From the NCBI GenBank assembly GCA_963725065.1, contig CAVRXD010000024.1, forward strand, positions 186,001-250,000: 64,000 nucleotides of DNA, read 5' to 3'. Origin of the DNA: VAZQ01 sp963725065 (GTDB lineage Bacteria; Pseudomonadota; Alphaproteobacteria; Rhizobiales; Xanthobacteraceae). Both the position numbers and the translations under genes were made by a program. The notes below the pieces were generated by a model, which was not told where the DNA came from, did not search any database, and worked only from the letters and a program-made list of their open reading frames with translations. Each line of letters begins with the position of its first letter. Positions within the stretch are counted from its first letter, which is position 1. Shown piece after piece: positions 1 to 8,593 of this stretch.

Positions 1-165
1 GTCGATGATCTTCAACGGCGCGGCATTCTTGTCATCGATCTTTTGCGCGGCCGCCGGCATGTGGGTGTTGAGCGAGCCGGCCGCCACCGCCGCGACACCG
101 GCGCTCGCGCCGAGCGTCCCCAGGAACTTGCGGCGTTCAAGCGAGGTCTTTTTCCCAGTCGTCAT
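1..165 (-). CDS. Tat-exported protein, N-terminal fragment (probable amidohydrolase)
   Basis: Only the first 55 codons lie in the window; the gene runs off the left edge. The protein begins with a twin-arginine leader (S-L-E-R-R-K-F-L-G at residues 8-16), followed by an Ala/Gly-rich hydrophobic stretch and an A-A-A-Q cleavage-like site. The mature part starts K-I-D-D-K-N and ends A-P-L-K-I-I-D at the edge. In Tat-exported amidohydrolases of the amidohydrolase-2 family the sequence after such a leader often continues K-I-I-D-x-H-x-H, so that family is my guess. This is inference, because no catalytic residue is in view. The start is the ATG at 163-165. Confidence 0.55.
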   Translation of the reverse strand, partial: MTTGKKTSLERRKFLGTLGASAGVAAVAAGSLNTHMPAAAQKIDDKNAAPLKIID

Positions 166-240
166 GGCGGCGTCCTCCAATTTCGCTTGAAGGACATAGC
201 ACAACGCCGCCCCGGCTGGAGAGATATCGACCAGCTCGCT

Positions 241-1428
241 TCATCCAAGCTCCTGCGCGCGACGCAGGCTCGCGATCATGGAGACCCGCAGCAGGTATGC
301 GTAGGCCTCGGCCTTTTCGGCTGCGATTTCTCTCAGCGCGCGCCTGAACTCGGTTCCATCGGACTCGAGGTTGCGCTTGTTCTGGATCGACTGTTTCTCG
401 ATGTATTCGAGCGTCACCAGCCGGCGTTGCCGGTCGTAGCCTTCGAGTTCGGCGTCGGCTGTGGTCTCATGCCAGACGTCGACCATGCGCGAGGTCAGGT
501 TGATCGCGTCATGGATGCCGCCGTTCATGCCCATGCCGCCGAGCGGATTGTTGATGTGTGCGGCGTCGCCCGCGAGGAACGCGCGGCCGTGCTGGAACGT
601 CTTCGCGACCCGCTGGTGCACCTTGTAGAGCGTGACGTGGGCGATCTCGTAACGCGAGATGCCCGGCACCACCGCGGCCATCAGCGACTGCGCAAATTCG
701 GGGCTCAACGCCTGTTCGTCGCTTTCATCGGCCGCGACCGGAAACATCACGCGGCAGAGGCCGGGAATCTGCAGCAGGAAATGCCAGCGCTCCGGATCGG
801 TGACGTAGCTTACGGCCGCCAGGTCGGGAATGACGGCATGGAAATCGAACGGCGTGCTCACCACCAGAAATCGCTCCGGCCAGGTGAAGCCGTCGAAGTC
901 GACTCCGAGTGACCGCCGGACATCGCTGCGGGCGCCGTCGGCGCCGATCAGCCAGCGGCCGGACCGTCTCTCGTTCCGGCCGTCGCGTTGGATTGCAACC
1001 TCCACGCCTGGTCCGGGCTGCGCCACCTGTTGGACATGGGCATCGAACTGCAGCTCGAACAACGGTTCGCCGCGCAACTGCTCGTACAAGATGCGTGTCA
1101 GCTTGGATTGTTCGCATTGCACGCGATAAGGATGATCGGTGACGTCGGCGATCATGCCGAAATCGAACTGGGCCAGTATGCCGTGCTGCTTGCTTCGATA
1201 CTGGAACGCCGGTGCCACCAATCCCTGGGCGATCAGCGGCTTTGCGGCTCCGAGCCGGTCGAGCATGTCGAGGGTGGGAGGATGAAAGGTCGAGGCGCGC
1301 GACTCTTCGCTGAGATCGCGCCCGGCTTCGAAGACGGTGACCGGCACGCCGTTGCGTACGAGGTTGGCTGCCGCCACCAGGCCGACCGGCCCAGCGCCGG
1401 CAATCAGGACGCGCTCTTCAATCGCCAT
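241..1428 (-). CDS. FAD-dependent monooxygenase (PheA/TfdB family)
   Basis: The 395-residue protein is a group A flavoprotein aromatic hydroxylase, expected to add one oxygen atom to a phenolic or other aromatic ring using NAD(P)H, in the cytoplasm. The dinucleotide-binding motif G-A-G-P-V-G is at 11-16, with the acidic end of the second strand at E34. The 'DG' motif (I-G-A-D-G-A-R-S-D) is at 161-169 and the 'GD' FAD-ribityl motif (F-L-A-G-D-A-A-H) at 284-291. It lacks the long thioredoxin-like C-terminal domain of full phenol hydroxylases. Neighbouring minus-strand genes encode a TctC binding protein, an enoyl-CoA hydratase and an acyl-CoA ligase, which suggests an aromatic catabolic set. 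The substrate cannot be read from the sequence. Confidence 0.88.
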   Translation of the reverse strand: MAIEERVLIAGAGPVGLVAAANLVRNGVPVTVFEAGRDLSEESRASTFHPPTLDMLDRLGAAKPLIAQGLVAPAFQYRSKQHGILAQFDFGMIADVTDHPYRVQCEQSKLTRILYEQLRGEPLFELQFDAHVQQVAQPGPGVEVAIQRDGRNERRSGRWLIGADGARSDVRRSLGVDFDGFTWPERFLVVSTPFDFHAVIPDLAAVSYVTDPERWHFLLQIPGLCRVMFPVAADESDEQALSPEFAQSLMAAVVPGISRYEIAHVTLYKVHQRVAKTFQHGRAFLAGDAAHINNPLGGMGMNGGIHDAINLTSRMVDVWHETTADAELEGYDRQRRLVTLEYIEKQSIQNKRNLESDGTEFRRALREIAAEKAEAYAYLLRVSMIASLRRAQELG

Positions 1429-1480
1429 GCTGCTCCGGATGCGGCTCTTGGAACGTTACTCGCGCAGCTCTCACGGGCCG

Positions 1481-2470
1481 CTATTGGATCGGCTGAATTC
1501 CGGCCTTGGTGATGATGTCACGCCACTTTACGGCTTCGGCCGACATGAATTTTGCGAGCTCCTCCGGACTCATGACCACTGGCTCTGCGCCCTGCTCGGT
1601 GAATTTCTCTCGCAACGCCGGATCCTTGAGTGCGGCGGTGAACTCCTCGTTCAGTTTGGTGACGATCGGCTTCGGCGTTCCTTTCGGCGCCAGCAGCACG
1701 AACCAGCCGGAATTGATGTAGTTCTGCACCCCGGACTCGGCGGTGGTGGGAACGTCGGGCAGCGCCGCCATGCGCTTGTCATTCGCCACCGCGATCGCCT
1801 TGGCGCCTCCGCTCTGGAGCGCGGCGAGCACATTCGGAAGCCACTGGAAGCCGAGCGGCACCGTCCCGGCCATGAGGTCGGGGGTGTATTGCGCGATGTT
1901 GCGATAGGGCACGTGGGTGACCTTGGCGCCGGTGATCTGCTCGAAATATACCCCGCCCAGGTGCTGCGAACTGCCGATGCCGACCGAGCCGTAGTTGAGC
2001 TGATTGGGCCGCTCCAGGGCATAGGCGACCAATTCGTTCAGCGTCTTCACCGGCAGTTTCGAACTTGCCACGATGACGATGGGAAAGACCGCGACGAGCG
2101 AGATCGGCTCGAAATCCTTCTCGGTTTCGTAACCGAGGTCCTTATAGAGCGCCTTGTTGATCGCGGCCGGACCCGAACCGGTGGCGACTAGCGTGTAGCC
2201 GTCGGGGGTGGCCCTGGCCGCCGCGAGCGTGCCGGTATTCCCGCCGGCGCCCGGACGGTTGTCGACCACGAAGGGCTGCCCGAGCGCCTTGCTGGCGCGA
2301 TCGAGCAGGATCCGGGTCACGACGTCGCTCGCGCTGCCGCCGGCAAATGGAACGATGACCTGGATCGGTCGCGTCGGATAGCTCTGCGCACCGGCCACGC
2401 CGCTGCCGAGGATCAAAAAAAACGCGGCGATCGCGAGTAGCGCGCAACGGTGAGGCGGTTGTATCTGCAT
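1481..2470 (-). CDS. Bug/TctC-family solute-binding protein
   Basis: The 329-residue periplasmic binding protein belongs to the tripartite tricarboxylate transporter (Bug) family. A Sec signal peptide ends near A-G-A-Q-S, and the mature protein starts Y-P-T-R-P-I-Q-V-I-V-P-F-A-G-G-S, the family signature. N-R-P-G-A-G-G-N-T-G-T follows near residues 70-80. No TctA or TctB membrane partner is encoded nearby, so it is an orphan of the kind common in this family. It lies between the monooxygenase and the enoyl-CoA hydratase on the same strand, so its ligand is plausibly an aromatic or aliphatic carboxylate of that pathway; this is inference. Confidence 0.9.
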   Translation of the reverse strand: MQIQPPHRCALLAIAAFFLILGSGVAGAQSYPTRPIQVIVPFAGGSASDVVTRILLDRASKALGQPFVVDNRPGAGGNTGTLAAARATPDGYTLVATGSGPAAINKALYKDLGYETEKDFEPISLVAVFPIVIVASSKLPVKTLNELVAYALERPNQLNYGSVGIGSSQHLGGVYFEQITGAKVTHVPYRNIAQYTPDLMAGTVPLGFQWLPNVLAALQSGGAKAIAVANDKRMAALPDVPTTAESGVQNYINSGWFVLLAPKGTPKPIVTKLNEEFTAALKDPALREKFTEQGAEPVVMSPEELAKFMSAEAVKWRDIITKAGIQPIQ

Positions 2471-2527
2471 GGTTGTCCCTTCCCTGGAATCTGTACCCGG
2501 CTTCCGGCGCTGTTGAAAGAACTTGCT

Positions 2528-3331
2528 TTACGTTCCCTTGAACCGGGCCGGCCGTTTGGCGTGAAACGCCTCCACGCCCTCGCGGAAGTCGTCGGACTGC
2601 CGTAGCCGGCTGTAGCAGTGACCTTCGAGCTCGATCGCAAGCGACAGGGTCGCGTCTTCGGTGTCGTTGAGCAGCTTCTTTGCCGTGCGTTGCGCCAGCG
2701 GCGAAAACGCGCGCAACTCGTCGACCAGCGCATCGGTTGTCGCTTCCAGCTTGTCGTCCGGCACGCACTCGGTCGCGATGCCCCAGTCGTAGGCCTGCTT
2801 GGCCGGAATGCGTCGGGAGCGCATCACAATATCCTTGGTGCGGGTGATGCCGATGATCTTCTGCAACCGTGCCGAGCCCCCGGAGCCCGGAATCTGGCCG
2901 AGCCGCTGCTCCGGCAGTGCGTAGAAGCAGGTTTCGGAGACGATGCGGAAGTCGCAGGCGAGCGAAAGCTCGAACCCGACTCCGAAACAATAGCCGCGGT
3001 TGGCCGCGATCACCGGTTTTGCGCAGCGAGCCGGCGCGGCGATGTTCCAGGCCAGCCGGGAGACCAGTTCGGGCGTTGCTTCCAGGAAACCTTTGATATT
3101 GCCGCCACTGGAGAAATGCTCGCCGACGGCGCGCAACACGATCACCCGCACCCGTTCATCCTCCTCCAACGCCTCGAACAGGAGCCGCAGCTGGTCCCGT
3201 TGCGGCATCGAAATGACGTTGAGGGGCGGGCGGTCCAGGATCACGTCGGCGCGCTCGCGCGCGGGATCGATGTCCACGCGGAAGCCGTCGAGCGTGGCAA
3301 GGCGAGGGTCGGCGAAAGTCGAACTCATCAT
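2528..3331 (-). CDS. Enoyl-CoA hydratase/isomerase family protein
   Basis: The 267-residue crotonase-fold protein would act on an enoyl- or aroyl-CoA ester. Both catalytic glutamates of classical enoyl-CoA hydratase are present with the correct 20-residue spacing: E121 (G-F-E-L-S-L-A-C-D-F) and E141 (L-P-E-Q-R-L-G-Q-I-P-G). An oxyanion-hole segment F-S-S-G-G-N-I is at 73-79. The reading frame is open much further upstream, but homology begins at the Met-Met at 3331/3328. That start overlaps the stop codon of the CoA ligase (3328-3330), so the two are translationally coupled. The ligase probably makes the CoA ester this enzyme uses. Confidence 0.88.
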   Translation of the reverse strand: MMSSTFADPRLATLDGFRVDIDPARERADVILDRPPLNVISMPQRDQLRLLFEALEEDERVRVIVLRAVGEHFSSGGNIKGFLEATPELVSRLAWNIAAPARCAKPVIAANRGYCFGVGFELSLACDFRIVSETCFYALPEQRLGQIPGSGGSARLQKIIGITRTKDIVMRSRRIPAKQAYDWGIATECVPDDKLEATTDALVDELRAFSPLAQRTAKKLLNDTEDATLSLAIELEGHCYSRLRQSDDFREGVEAFHAKRPARFKGT

Positions 3332-4908
3332 GCGGTTCCTGGTTGAGATGTAGCGGCTTGCGGGGCTTGCGCGGACGTCGCGGTCGCTTGCTCGGGCTCG
3401 TACTCGCCTGCCAGCAGCTTGCGGCGCAAGAGCTTCCCGACGGGCGATTTCGGGAGCGCCTCTACGAAGATGTAGCGGCGCGGACGCTTGAAACTGGCGA
3501 GGCCCGCGTCGCGGCAGAATTGATCGAGCTGCGGCGGTTCGACCGCGCCGCTGCGTTTGACGAAAGCAGAGACGATCTTTCCCCAGCGTTCGTCCGCCAA
3601 CCCGACGACGGCCACCTCCAACACCGCGGGGTGCAGCGAGAGGCAGCTTTCGATCTCGACCGGCGAGACGTTCTCTCCGCCGGTGATGATCATGTCGTCC
3701 ACGCGGCCGGTGACGAAAAGATCGCCGTCCCGGTCGAAATATCCGGTGTCCCCGGTGAAATACCAGCCGTGGCGCAGCGCCTTCGCGTCGGCGTCCGGCC
3801 GCCGCCAATAGCCCTCGAAGGATTCATCGCCCGCGAGCAGCGCGATGACCTCGCCCTCCTCGCCAGGTCCGGCAACCTCGTCGGGTGAGGTCGCGCCCAG
3901 CCGCGCGACGCGCACCATCTGGTTGATGCCGGCGCGTCCGGCCGAGCCCGGCTTCGCGGCGGCGTTCTGGTCGATGGTGAAGGTGTAGATTTCGGATGAG
4001 CCATAGTGATTGACGATCAGGTCCGGCTTGAACGCGGCCTTGAGGCTTTGCAGCAGGCCGTCCGTCATCGGAGCGCCGGCGAAGCCGAGCTTGCGCACCG
4101 AGCTCACGTCGGTGGTCTGGAAACGCTCGTGATGCAAGAGGTCGTGATAGAGCGTCGGGACCAGATAGAGGTTGGTCAGCTTCTCGGCCGCGATCAATTC
4201 GAGCGCGCGCGCGACGTCGAAGCGTGGCAGACAGACGAAGGCGCCGCCGATCAACGACATGGCAAGAAGCGAGCGCACGCCCATGGTGTGATAGAGCGGC
4301 ATGGCACCGAGCGTGCGCTCACGCTGGCCGTAGAGATTCTGCGCGACATGCGCAAGCGCTGCGGCGCGCTCGGCGCGCTGACGTCGCGGCACGCCTTTCG
4401 GGCGCGCGGTCGTGCCCGAGGTATAGAGCATGACCGACCATGCATCGGGGCCGACGCGCGGCGGCCCAGCGCCTGCGCTCTGTCCGATAAGAGCGTCGAA
4501 GGTCATCGGGTGCGAGTGCGGGTCACCCACGGCGATCCGCGGGCACGTGCCCGCTCTGCTCGACGAGCGCACGGCCTCGGCCGAGACCTCCTCGTACACG
4601 ATCGCCTTGGCTTCGGAGTCATCGAGGCAGAAATCCAATTCGCTCGCGCTGGAGCGCCAATTGAGCGGCGTGATGATGACGCCGGCGAACTGGCATGCCC
4701 AGTGGATCGTCGCCGCTTCCCACCGATTCTGCAGCAGCGTGACGAGATGGTCGCCCGGGTGGAGTCCAAGATCGTCGAAGCCGGCGACAAGCGCCGAAAT
4801 CTTTCTGTACCAGGCGTCATAGGTCAGCCGCAGCTCACCGTCGACGATCGCCAACGCGTCGGGATCACGCGCCACACTGGCAAGGAAGCTCGTGCCGAGA
4901 TCAAGCAT
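3328..4908 (-). CDS. AMP-dependent acyl/aryl-CoA ligase
   Basis: The 526-residue ANL-superfamily enzyme activates a carboxylic acid with ATP and ligates it to coenzyme A. The P-loop-like motif is L-Y-T-S-G-T-T-A-R-P-K-G-V-P; later motifs are N-H-Y-G-S-S-E, G-W-Y-F-T-G-D-T-G-Y, the hinge region G-R-V-D-D-M-I-I-T-G-G-E-N, and the C-terminal catalytic lysine in L-P-K-S-P-V-G-K-L-L-R-R. The segment G-V-P-R-R-Q-R-A-E-R-A-A-A-L resembles 2-furoate- and benzoate-type ligases, so an aromatic acid substrate is likely but not proven. I use the ATG at 4908 because the longer frame starts with TTG and has no homology before M-L-D-L-G. The 3' end overlaps the hydratase start. The UbiD-family gene is divergent. 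Confidence 0.88.
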   Translation of the reverse strand: MLDLGTSFLASVARDPDALAIVDGELRLTYDAWYRKISALVAGFDDLGLHPGDHLVTLLQNRWEAATIHWACQFAGVIITPLNWRSSASELDFCLDDSEAKAIVYEEVSAEAVRSSSRAGTCPRIAVGDPHSHPMTFDALIGQSAGAGPPRVGPDAWSVMLYTSGTTARPKGVPRRQRAERAAALAHVAQNLYGQRERTLGAMPLYHTMGVRSLLAMSLIGGAFVCLPRFDVARALELIAAEKLTNLYLVPTLYHDLLHHERFQTTDVSSVRKLGFAGAPMTDGLLQSLKAAFKPDLIVNHYGSSEIYTFTIDQNAAAKPGSAGRAGINQMVRVARLGATSPDEVAGPGEEGEVIALLAGDESFEGYWRRPDADAKALRHGWYFTGDTGYFDRDGDLFVTGRVDDMIITGGENVSPVEIESCLSLHPAVLEVAVVGLADERWGKIVSAFVKRSGAVEPPQLDQFCRDAGLASFKRPRRYIFVEALPKSPVGKLLRRKLLAGEYEPEQATATSAQAPQAATSQPGTA

Positions 4909-5086
4909 GGGGGACGGGGCCCCGTTCGAACCATTGCCCAATGCGTTCAACCCGCCCAGCTGTCATGTCACGGCTTTCCTTCAGTGCCGACGCCGGAGAC
5001 CTGGCGAGCCGAGTTGGCCCCGCTTGTCCGCGATGATACACGTTCTGCAAGGTCGTCCGGGTCGAGACAAGCAGGTCGTTTACCCC

Positions 5087-6532
5087 ATGCGCAAAGCGCT
5101 GCAACCTGGCGGAGAGCGTGTGACCGCGCGAACGCACGGCGACAACACGCCGCAGCCGATCCGTTCGCTGCGTGACTGGCTCGATCATCTTGCGGCACGC
5201 GACCGGCTGGTGGTGGTCAAGCCCGGCACCGGCCTTCGTTTCGAGCTGGCGGCGGTCGCGAAGCGTCTTGACGGGCTGCGTGCAACGCTGTTCCCGCGTC
5301 CGGGCGGACATCCTATTCCCGTTGTCTCCGGCCTCGTGTCCAATCGCGACTGGATGGCGGAAGCGATGGGTGTCGAACCGAAAGAGGTGCTGGCGCGATT
5401 TCAAGACGCCGCACTCAATCCCATCCCGTGGCGGGAGACAGAATCGGCGCCGGCGCAGGAGGTCGTCCATCGTCAGGTCGATCTCGAGCAATTGCTTCCA
5501 TTGCCAACGCACAACGAGCACGACAGCGGCCCCTACGTCACGGCCGGCCTGATGATCACCCGCAACCCGCGGACGGGCAAGCAGAACGTCTCGATTCATC
5601 GCTGCCAATTGAGCGGGCCCAACCGTCTCGGCGTGCTGCTGCTCCCGCGCCATGCCCACATGTTCTTCGAGATGGCGGAGCAGGGCGGGAGCGCGCTCGA
5701 AGCCGCCATCGTCGTCGGTATCGACCCGCTCACACTGCTGGCCTCCCAGGCCATTGCGCCGATCGATGTCGATGAGCTGGAGATTGCGGGGGCGTTGCAT
5801 CGGCGGCCGCTGTCCGTGGTGAAGTGCCTGACCAGCCAGTTGCGCGTGCCGGCCGAGGCCGAGATCGTGATCGAGGGCCGTTTTCTGCCGGGGGTGCGCG
5901 AGGCCGAAGGACCGTTCGGGGAATTCCCACAATATTACGGCGAGCGGGCCGAGCGGCACGTGATGGAGATCGATGCGGTCACGCATCGCAAAGACGCCAT
6001 CTTCCACACCATCGTCGGCGGCGGTCTCGAGCATCTGCTGCTAGGGGCGATCCCGCGCGAGGCCACCTTGCTGGCGCATCTGCAGCGCTCGTTCCCCAAC
6101 GTACGCGACGTGCATCTCGCCCAGGGCGGGGTGTGCCGCTATCACCTCTATGTTCAGATCCGAAAGCGCCAGGAGGGCGAGGCCAAGAACATCATGCTCG
6201 GCGCCTTCGCCGGGCATTACGACGTGAAGCACGTCATCGTGGTGGACGAGGATGTCGACATTCACAATGCGACCGAGGTCGAATGGGCGGTGGCGACCCG
6301 CTTCCAGGCCGACCGCGACTTGGTCGTCATCTCCGAAAGCCAGGGATCGAAGCTCGATCCGTCGACGCGCAATGGCGTCGGCGCCAAGATGGGACTCGAT
6401 GCGACCAAACCGCTGGCGGCGGACGAGATGGTGTTCAAGCGAATCCGCGTTCCCGGGGAGGAGGCAGTCGATGTGGCATCGCTGCTCGCGGGCACCGGCC
6501 GCGCGAACTGGCGGGATGCGGTGAAGGGGTAG
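5087..6532 (+). CDS. UbiD-family (de)carboxylase
   Basis: The 481-residue protein belongs to the prenylated-FMN-dependent UbiD family, which reversibly decarboxylates aromatic or unsaturated acids. The acidic loop E-I-V-I-E-G-R-F-L-P-G-V-R-E-A-E-G-P-F-G-E carries the conserved glutamates of the family E-R-E network. The P-L-P-x-H-N-E-x-D-S-G-x-Y region and the C-terminal D-R-D-L-V-V-I-S segment are also typical. The frame is open from 4892, but homology begins only at S-L-R-D-W-L-D-H-L. The ATG at 5087 is used; a GTG at 5120 with GGCGGAGAG before it is an equally plausible start. No prenyl-FMN synthase (UbiX) gene is in the window. It is divergent from the CoA ligase and may process the same substrate family. 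Confidence 0.88.
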   Translation: MRKALQPGGERVTARTHGDNTPQPIRSLRDWLDHLAARDRLVVVKPGTGLRFELAAVAKRLDGLRATLFPRPGGHPIPVVSGLVSNRDWMAEAMGVEPKEVLARFQDAALNPIPWRETESAPAQEVVHRQVDLEQLLPLPTHNEHDSGPYVTAGLMITRNPRTGKQNVSIHRCQLSGPNRLGVLLLPRHAHMFFEMAEQGGSALEAAIVVGIDPLTLLASQAIAPIDVDELEIAGALHRRPLSVVKCLTSQLRVPAEAEIVIEGRFLPGVREAEGPFGEFPQYYGERAERHVMEIDAVTHRKDAIFHTIVGGGLEHLLLGAIPREATLLAHLQRSFPNVRDVHLAQGGVCRYHLYVQIRKRQEGEAKNIMLGAFAGHYDVKHVIVVDEDVDIHNATEVEWAVATRFQADRDLVVISESQGSKLDPSTRNGVGAKMGLDATKPLAADEMVFKRIRVPGEEAVDVASLLAGTGRANWRDAVKG

Positions 6533-6606
6533 GCGAGGGCGGATCATCGAGGCGGCGCCGCGTAGTTCCTGAGGCGGGGCGAATACCTTCTAACGGAGGT
6601 TGCAGG

Positions 6607-7761
6607 ATGCGGATCGCGGTGATGGCGGCGGGCGCCGTGGGAGGCTATTACGGCGGGCGGATGGCCGCGGCCGGACACGACGTGACGTTCATCGCGCGCG
6701 GCGCGCATCGCGATGCCATTCGCCGGGATGGCCTCAAGATCGAGAGCACCCTCGGCGACCTTCATCTCAAGGACGTCAATGTCACCGATGACCCGCGACA
6801 GGTCGGACCGGTCGACCTGGTCCTGTTCGCCGTAAAGCTCTGGGATACCGAGACCGCCGGCGAGCAGGCGCGCCCGCTGGTAGGCGCGGGCACGCGGGTG
6901 ATGACGTTTCAGAACGGGGTCGACAGCGTCGAGCGGCTGGCCCCGATCCTCGGCGATGACGTCACCATTGCCGGCGCGACCTATGTCGTCACGAAAATCG
7001 CGGCGCCTGGCGTGATCCGCCACACCGGTACAATGGCCATCGTCCGTTGCGGCCGCCTCGACCGGCGTCCCGATGCCGTGCTCGCCGGCTACGTGGAGCA
7101 GATGAAGGCCGCGAATATCGACGTCACGCTGGCGGACAATATGCTTCTCGACCTCTGGAAGAAGTTCGTGGTGCTCTCGGGCACGTCCGGCATCACGGCG
7201 AGCACGCGCCAGCCCCTCGGTGTTATCCGCGACGACGCGGATATGCGGGCTTTCTTCTTCAAGCTGATGCACGAGACGATGGCGGTAGGCCGTGCGGCCG
7301 GCGTCGAGTTCTCGCCGGACTATCCAGCAGAGCTCGAGCGTGCGGTGGCGGGCTTCCCCCCAACGATGAAAGCTTCGATGGCGAACGACCTCGAGGCGGG
7401 CAACCGGCTCGAACTGGACTGGCTCGCCGGCAGGGTGGTCGCCCTCGGCCGCAAGTACGGGATTCCGACGCCCGCCCAGGAGGCGGTGTACGCGATCCTC
7501 AAACCCATAGGATGGGACGGGTGCGATAGCGCGCATCATGGCGGAGCTCGCGCGGGTCGGTCTCAAGCGCTTGATCGACAAAGAAAAGTTTGGCTTTTGA
7601 TAGCTCATCCGTCCCGCCGAGCCGCCTCAAGAGAAAATCAAGACAATCTCAAGGACAAATCCACCGGCGGGCAAAGTCTCGCGCTCGCGCCCTCGGCATT
7701 CTGCGCGTCCAGATTGCGATCTCTTCGTGGTCGCAACGGACCGGAGAAAACGAAACCATGA
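6607..7761 (+). CDS. 2-dehydropantoate 2-reductase family protein (3' end uncertain)
   Basis: The ketopantoate-reductase (PanE/ApbA) fold is clear from the start: M-R-I-A-V-M-A-A-G-A-V-G-G-Y-Y-G-G gives the NADP-binding turn, with Ala where the first Gly is usual. F-A-V-K-L-W-D-T-E, F-Q-N-G-V-D-S and W-K-K-F-V-V-L follow, with the catalytic-type lysine in the last. The enzyme would reduce a 2-keto acid with NADPH; its place beside catabolic genes suggests a substrate other than ketopantoate. Homology ends about residue 300 (A-I-L-K-P, near 7505), yet the frame runs on to 7761 with unrelated sequence. In another frame H-R-M-G-R-V-R-stop follows directly, ending near 7529, so a one-base deletion is suspected. 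The frame's stop overlaps the next gene's ATG. Confidence 0.72.
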   Translation: MRIAVMAAGAVGGYYGGRMAAAGHDVTFIARGAHRDAIRRDGLKIESTLGDLHLKDVNVTDDPRQVGPVDLVLFAVKLWDTETAGEQARPLVGAGTRVMTFQNGVDSVERLAPILGDDVTIAGATYVVTKIAAPGVIRHTGTMAIVRCGRLDRRPDAVLAGYVEQMKAANIDVTLADNMLLDLWKKFVVLSGTSGITASTRQPLGVIRDDADMRAFFFKLMHETMAVGRAAGVEFSPDYPAELERAVAGFPPTMKASMANDLEAGNRLELDWLAGRVVALGRKYGIPTPAQEAVYAILKPIGWDGCDSAHHGGARAGRSQALDRQRKVWLLIAHPSRRAASRENQDNLKDKSTGGQSLALAPSAFCASRLRSLRGRNGPEKTKP

Positions 7762-8531
7762 CCCAAACCCAAGCTATCAGCCAGGAATTGGACAGTCCCG
7801 TGGGCCGGTTCATAGCGCTTCTCTATGGGCTCGCCGCCTACGTCGCATTCTTCGTCACCATCCTCTACGCCATCGGCTTCGTCTCTGGCCTCGCAGTGCC
7901 AAAGACCATCGACACCGGAACGGTGGTGCCGATTGCGGAGGCACTCATCGTCAACCTCCTCCTGATGTCCGTCTTCGCCGTTCAGCACAGCTTGATGGCG
8001 CGCAAGCAGTTCAAGCAGTGGTGGACGCAATTCGTGCCGAAATCGGTCGAACGCAGCACCTACGTACTGTTCTCCAGTCTCGCGCTCATGCTGCTGTTCT
8101 GGCAATGGCGTCCGATGCCTGACGTGGTCTGGCACATCGACAATTCGCAGGTCGCCTTGGCGGTGATCGGATTGTCGTTCGTCGGCTGGCTGACCGTGTT
8201 CACCAGCACGTTCCTGATCAACCATTTCGAGCTGTTTGGCGTGCATCAGGTCGCCAACAATCTCACCGGCCGCCAGATGCCGGCGCCTCGTTTCCGCACG
8301 CCGCTCTACTACAAGTTCGTGCGGCACCCGATCTATCTCGGCTTCATCATCGCGTTCTGGGCTGCGCCGACGATGACGGTCGGTCACCTGCTGTTCGCGA
8401 CAGTGACCACGGCTTACATCTTCGTCGGCATCCTGTTGGAAGAGCGCGACCTGATCGAACTCTTTGGCGACGACTATCGTCGCTACAAGGAACGGGTGTC
8501 GATGCTGCTGCCGTGGCGCAAGTCGGCGTAA
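7758..8531 (+). CDS. mddA: MddA-like methanethiol S-methyltransferase / NnrU-like membrane protein
   Basis: The 257-residue integral membrane protein has about six hydrophobic segments and the isoprenylcysteine-methyltransferase-like C-terminus Y-K-F-V-R-H-P-I-Y-L-G-F and L-L-E-E-R-D-L-I-E-L-F-G-D-D-Y-R-R-Y. This layout and length match MddA, which methylates methanethiol to dimethyl sulfide with S-adenosylmethionine and is known in Bradyrhizobium. The internal motif V-F-A-V-Q-H-S-L-M-A-R is shared with NnrU proteins. The start at 7758 is chosen because homology starts there (M-T-Q-T-Q-A) and GGAGAAAACGAAACC precedes it. The gene symbol is an assignment by resemblance, not proof of activity. 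A strong hairpin follows the stop. Confidence 0.75.
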   Translation: MTQTQAISQELDSPVGRFIALLYGLAAYVAFFVTILYAIGFVSGLAVPKTIDTGTVVPIAEALIVNLLLMSVFAVQHSLMARKQFKQWWTQFVPKSVERSTYVLFSSLALMLLFWQWRPMPDVVWHIDNSQVALAVIGLSFVGWLTVFTSTFLINHFELFGVHQVANNLTGRQMPAPRFRTPLYYKFVRHPIYLGFIIAFWAAPTMTVGHLLFATVTTAYIFVGILLEERDLIELFGDDYRRYKERVSMLLPWRKSA

Positions 8532-8555
8532 TCGATCATCAGGATCGATCGGATG

Positions 8556-8582
8556 GCGGCACCGGCCTCGGACCGGTGCCGC
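8556..8582. terminator. Hairpin between convergent genes, probable bidirectional terminator
   Basis: A perfect 10-bp stem (GCGGCACCGG at 8556-8565, CCGGTGCCGC at 8573-8582) encloses a 7-nt loop. It lies in the 62-bp gap between the plus-strand methyltransferase (stop 8531) and the minus-strand creatininase-family gene (stop 8594). There is no long T-run, so termination could depend on Rho or on the stem alone. Confidence 0.6.
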
Positions 8583-8593
8583 AGTCATTCCGC

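Noticed and set aside
7538..7600. A 20-codon frame (M-A-E-L-A-R-V-G-L-K-R-L-I...) after the reductase gene
   Set aside because: It is too short to support. It may be the end of a lost gene, and I mention it only under the reductase 3'-end finding.
5824..7761. A 645-codon plus-strand frame covering the UbiD-gene 3' half and the reductase gene
   Set aside because: Its first 260 codons are Arg-rich shadow sequence of the UbiD-family gene. The reductase starts at 6607.
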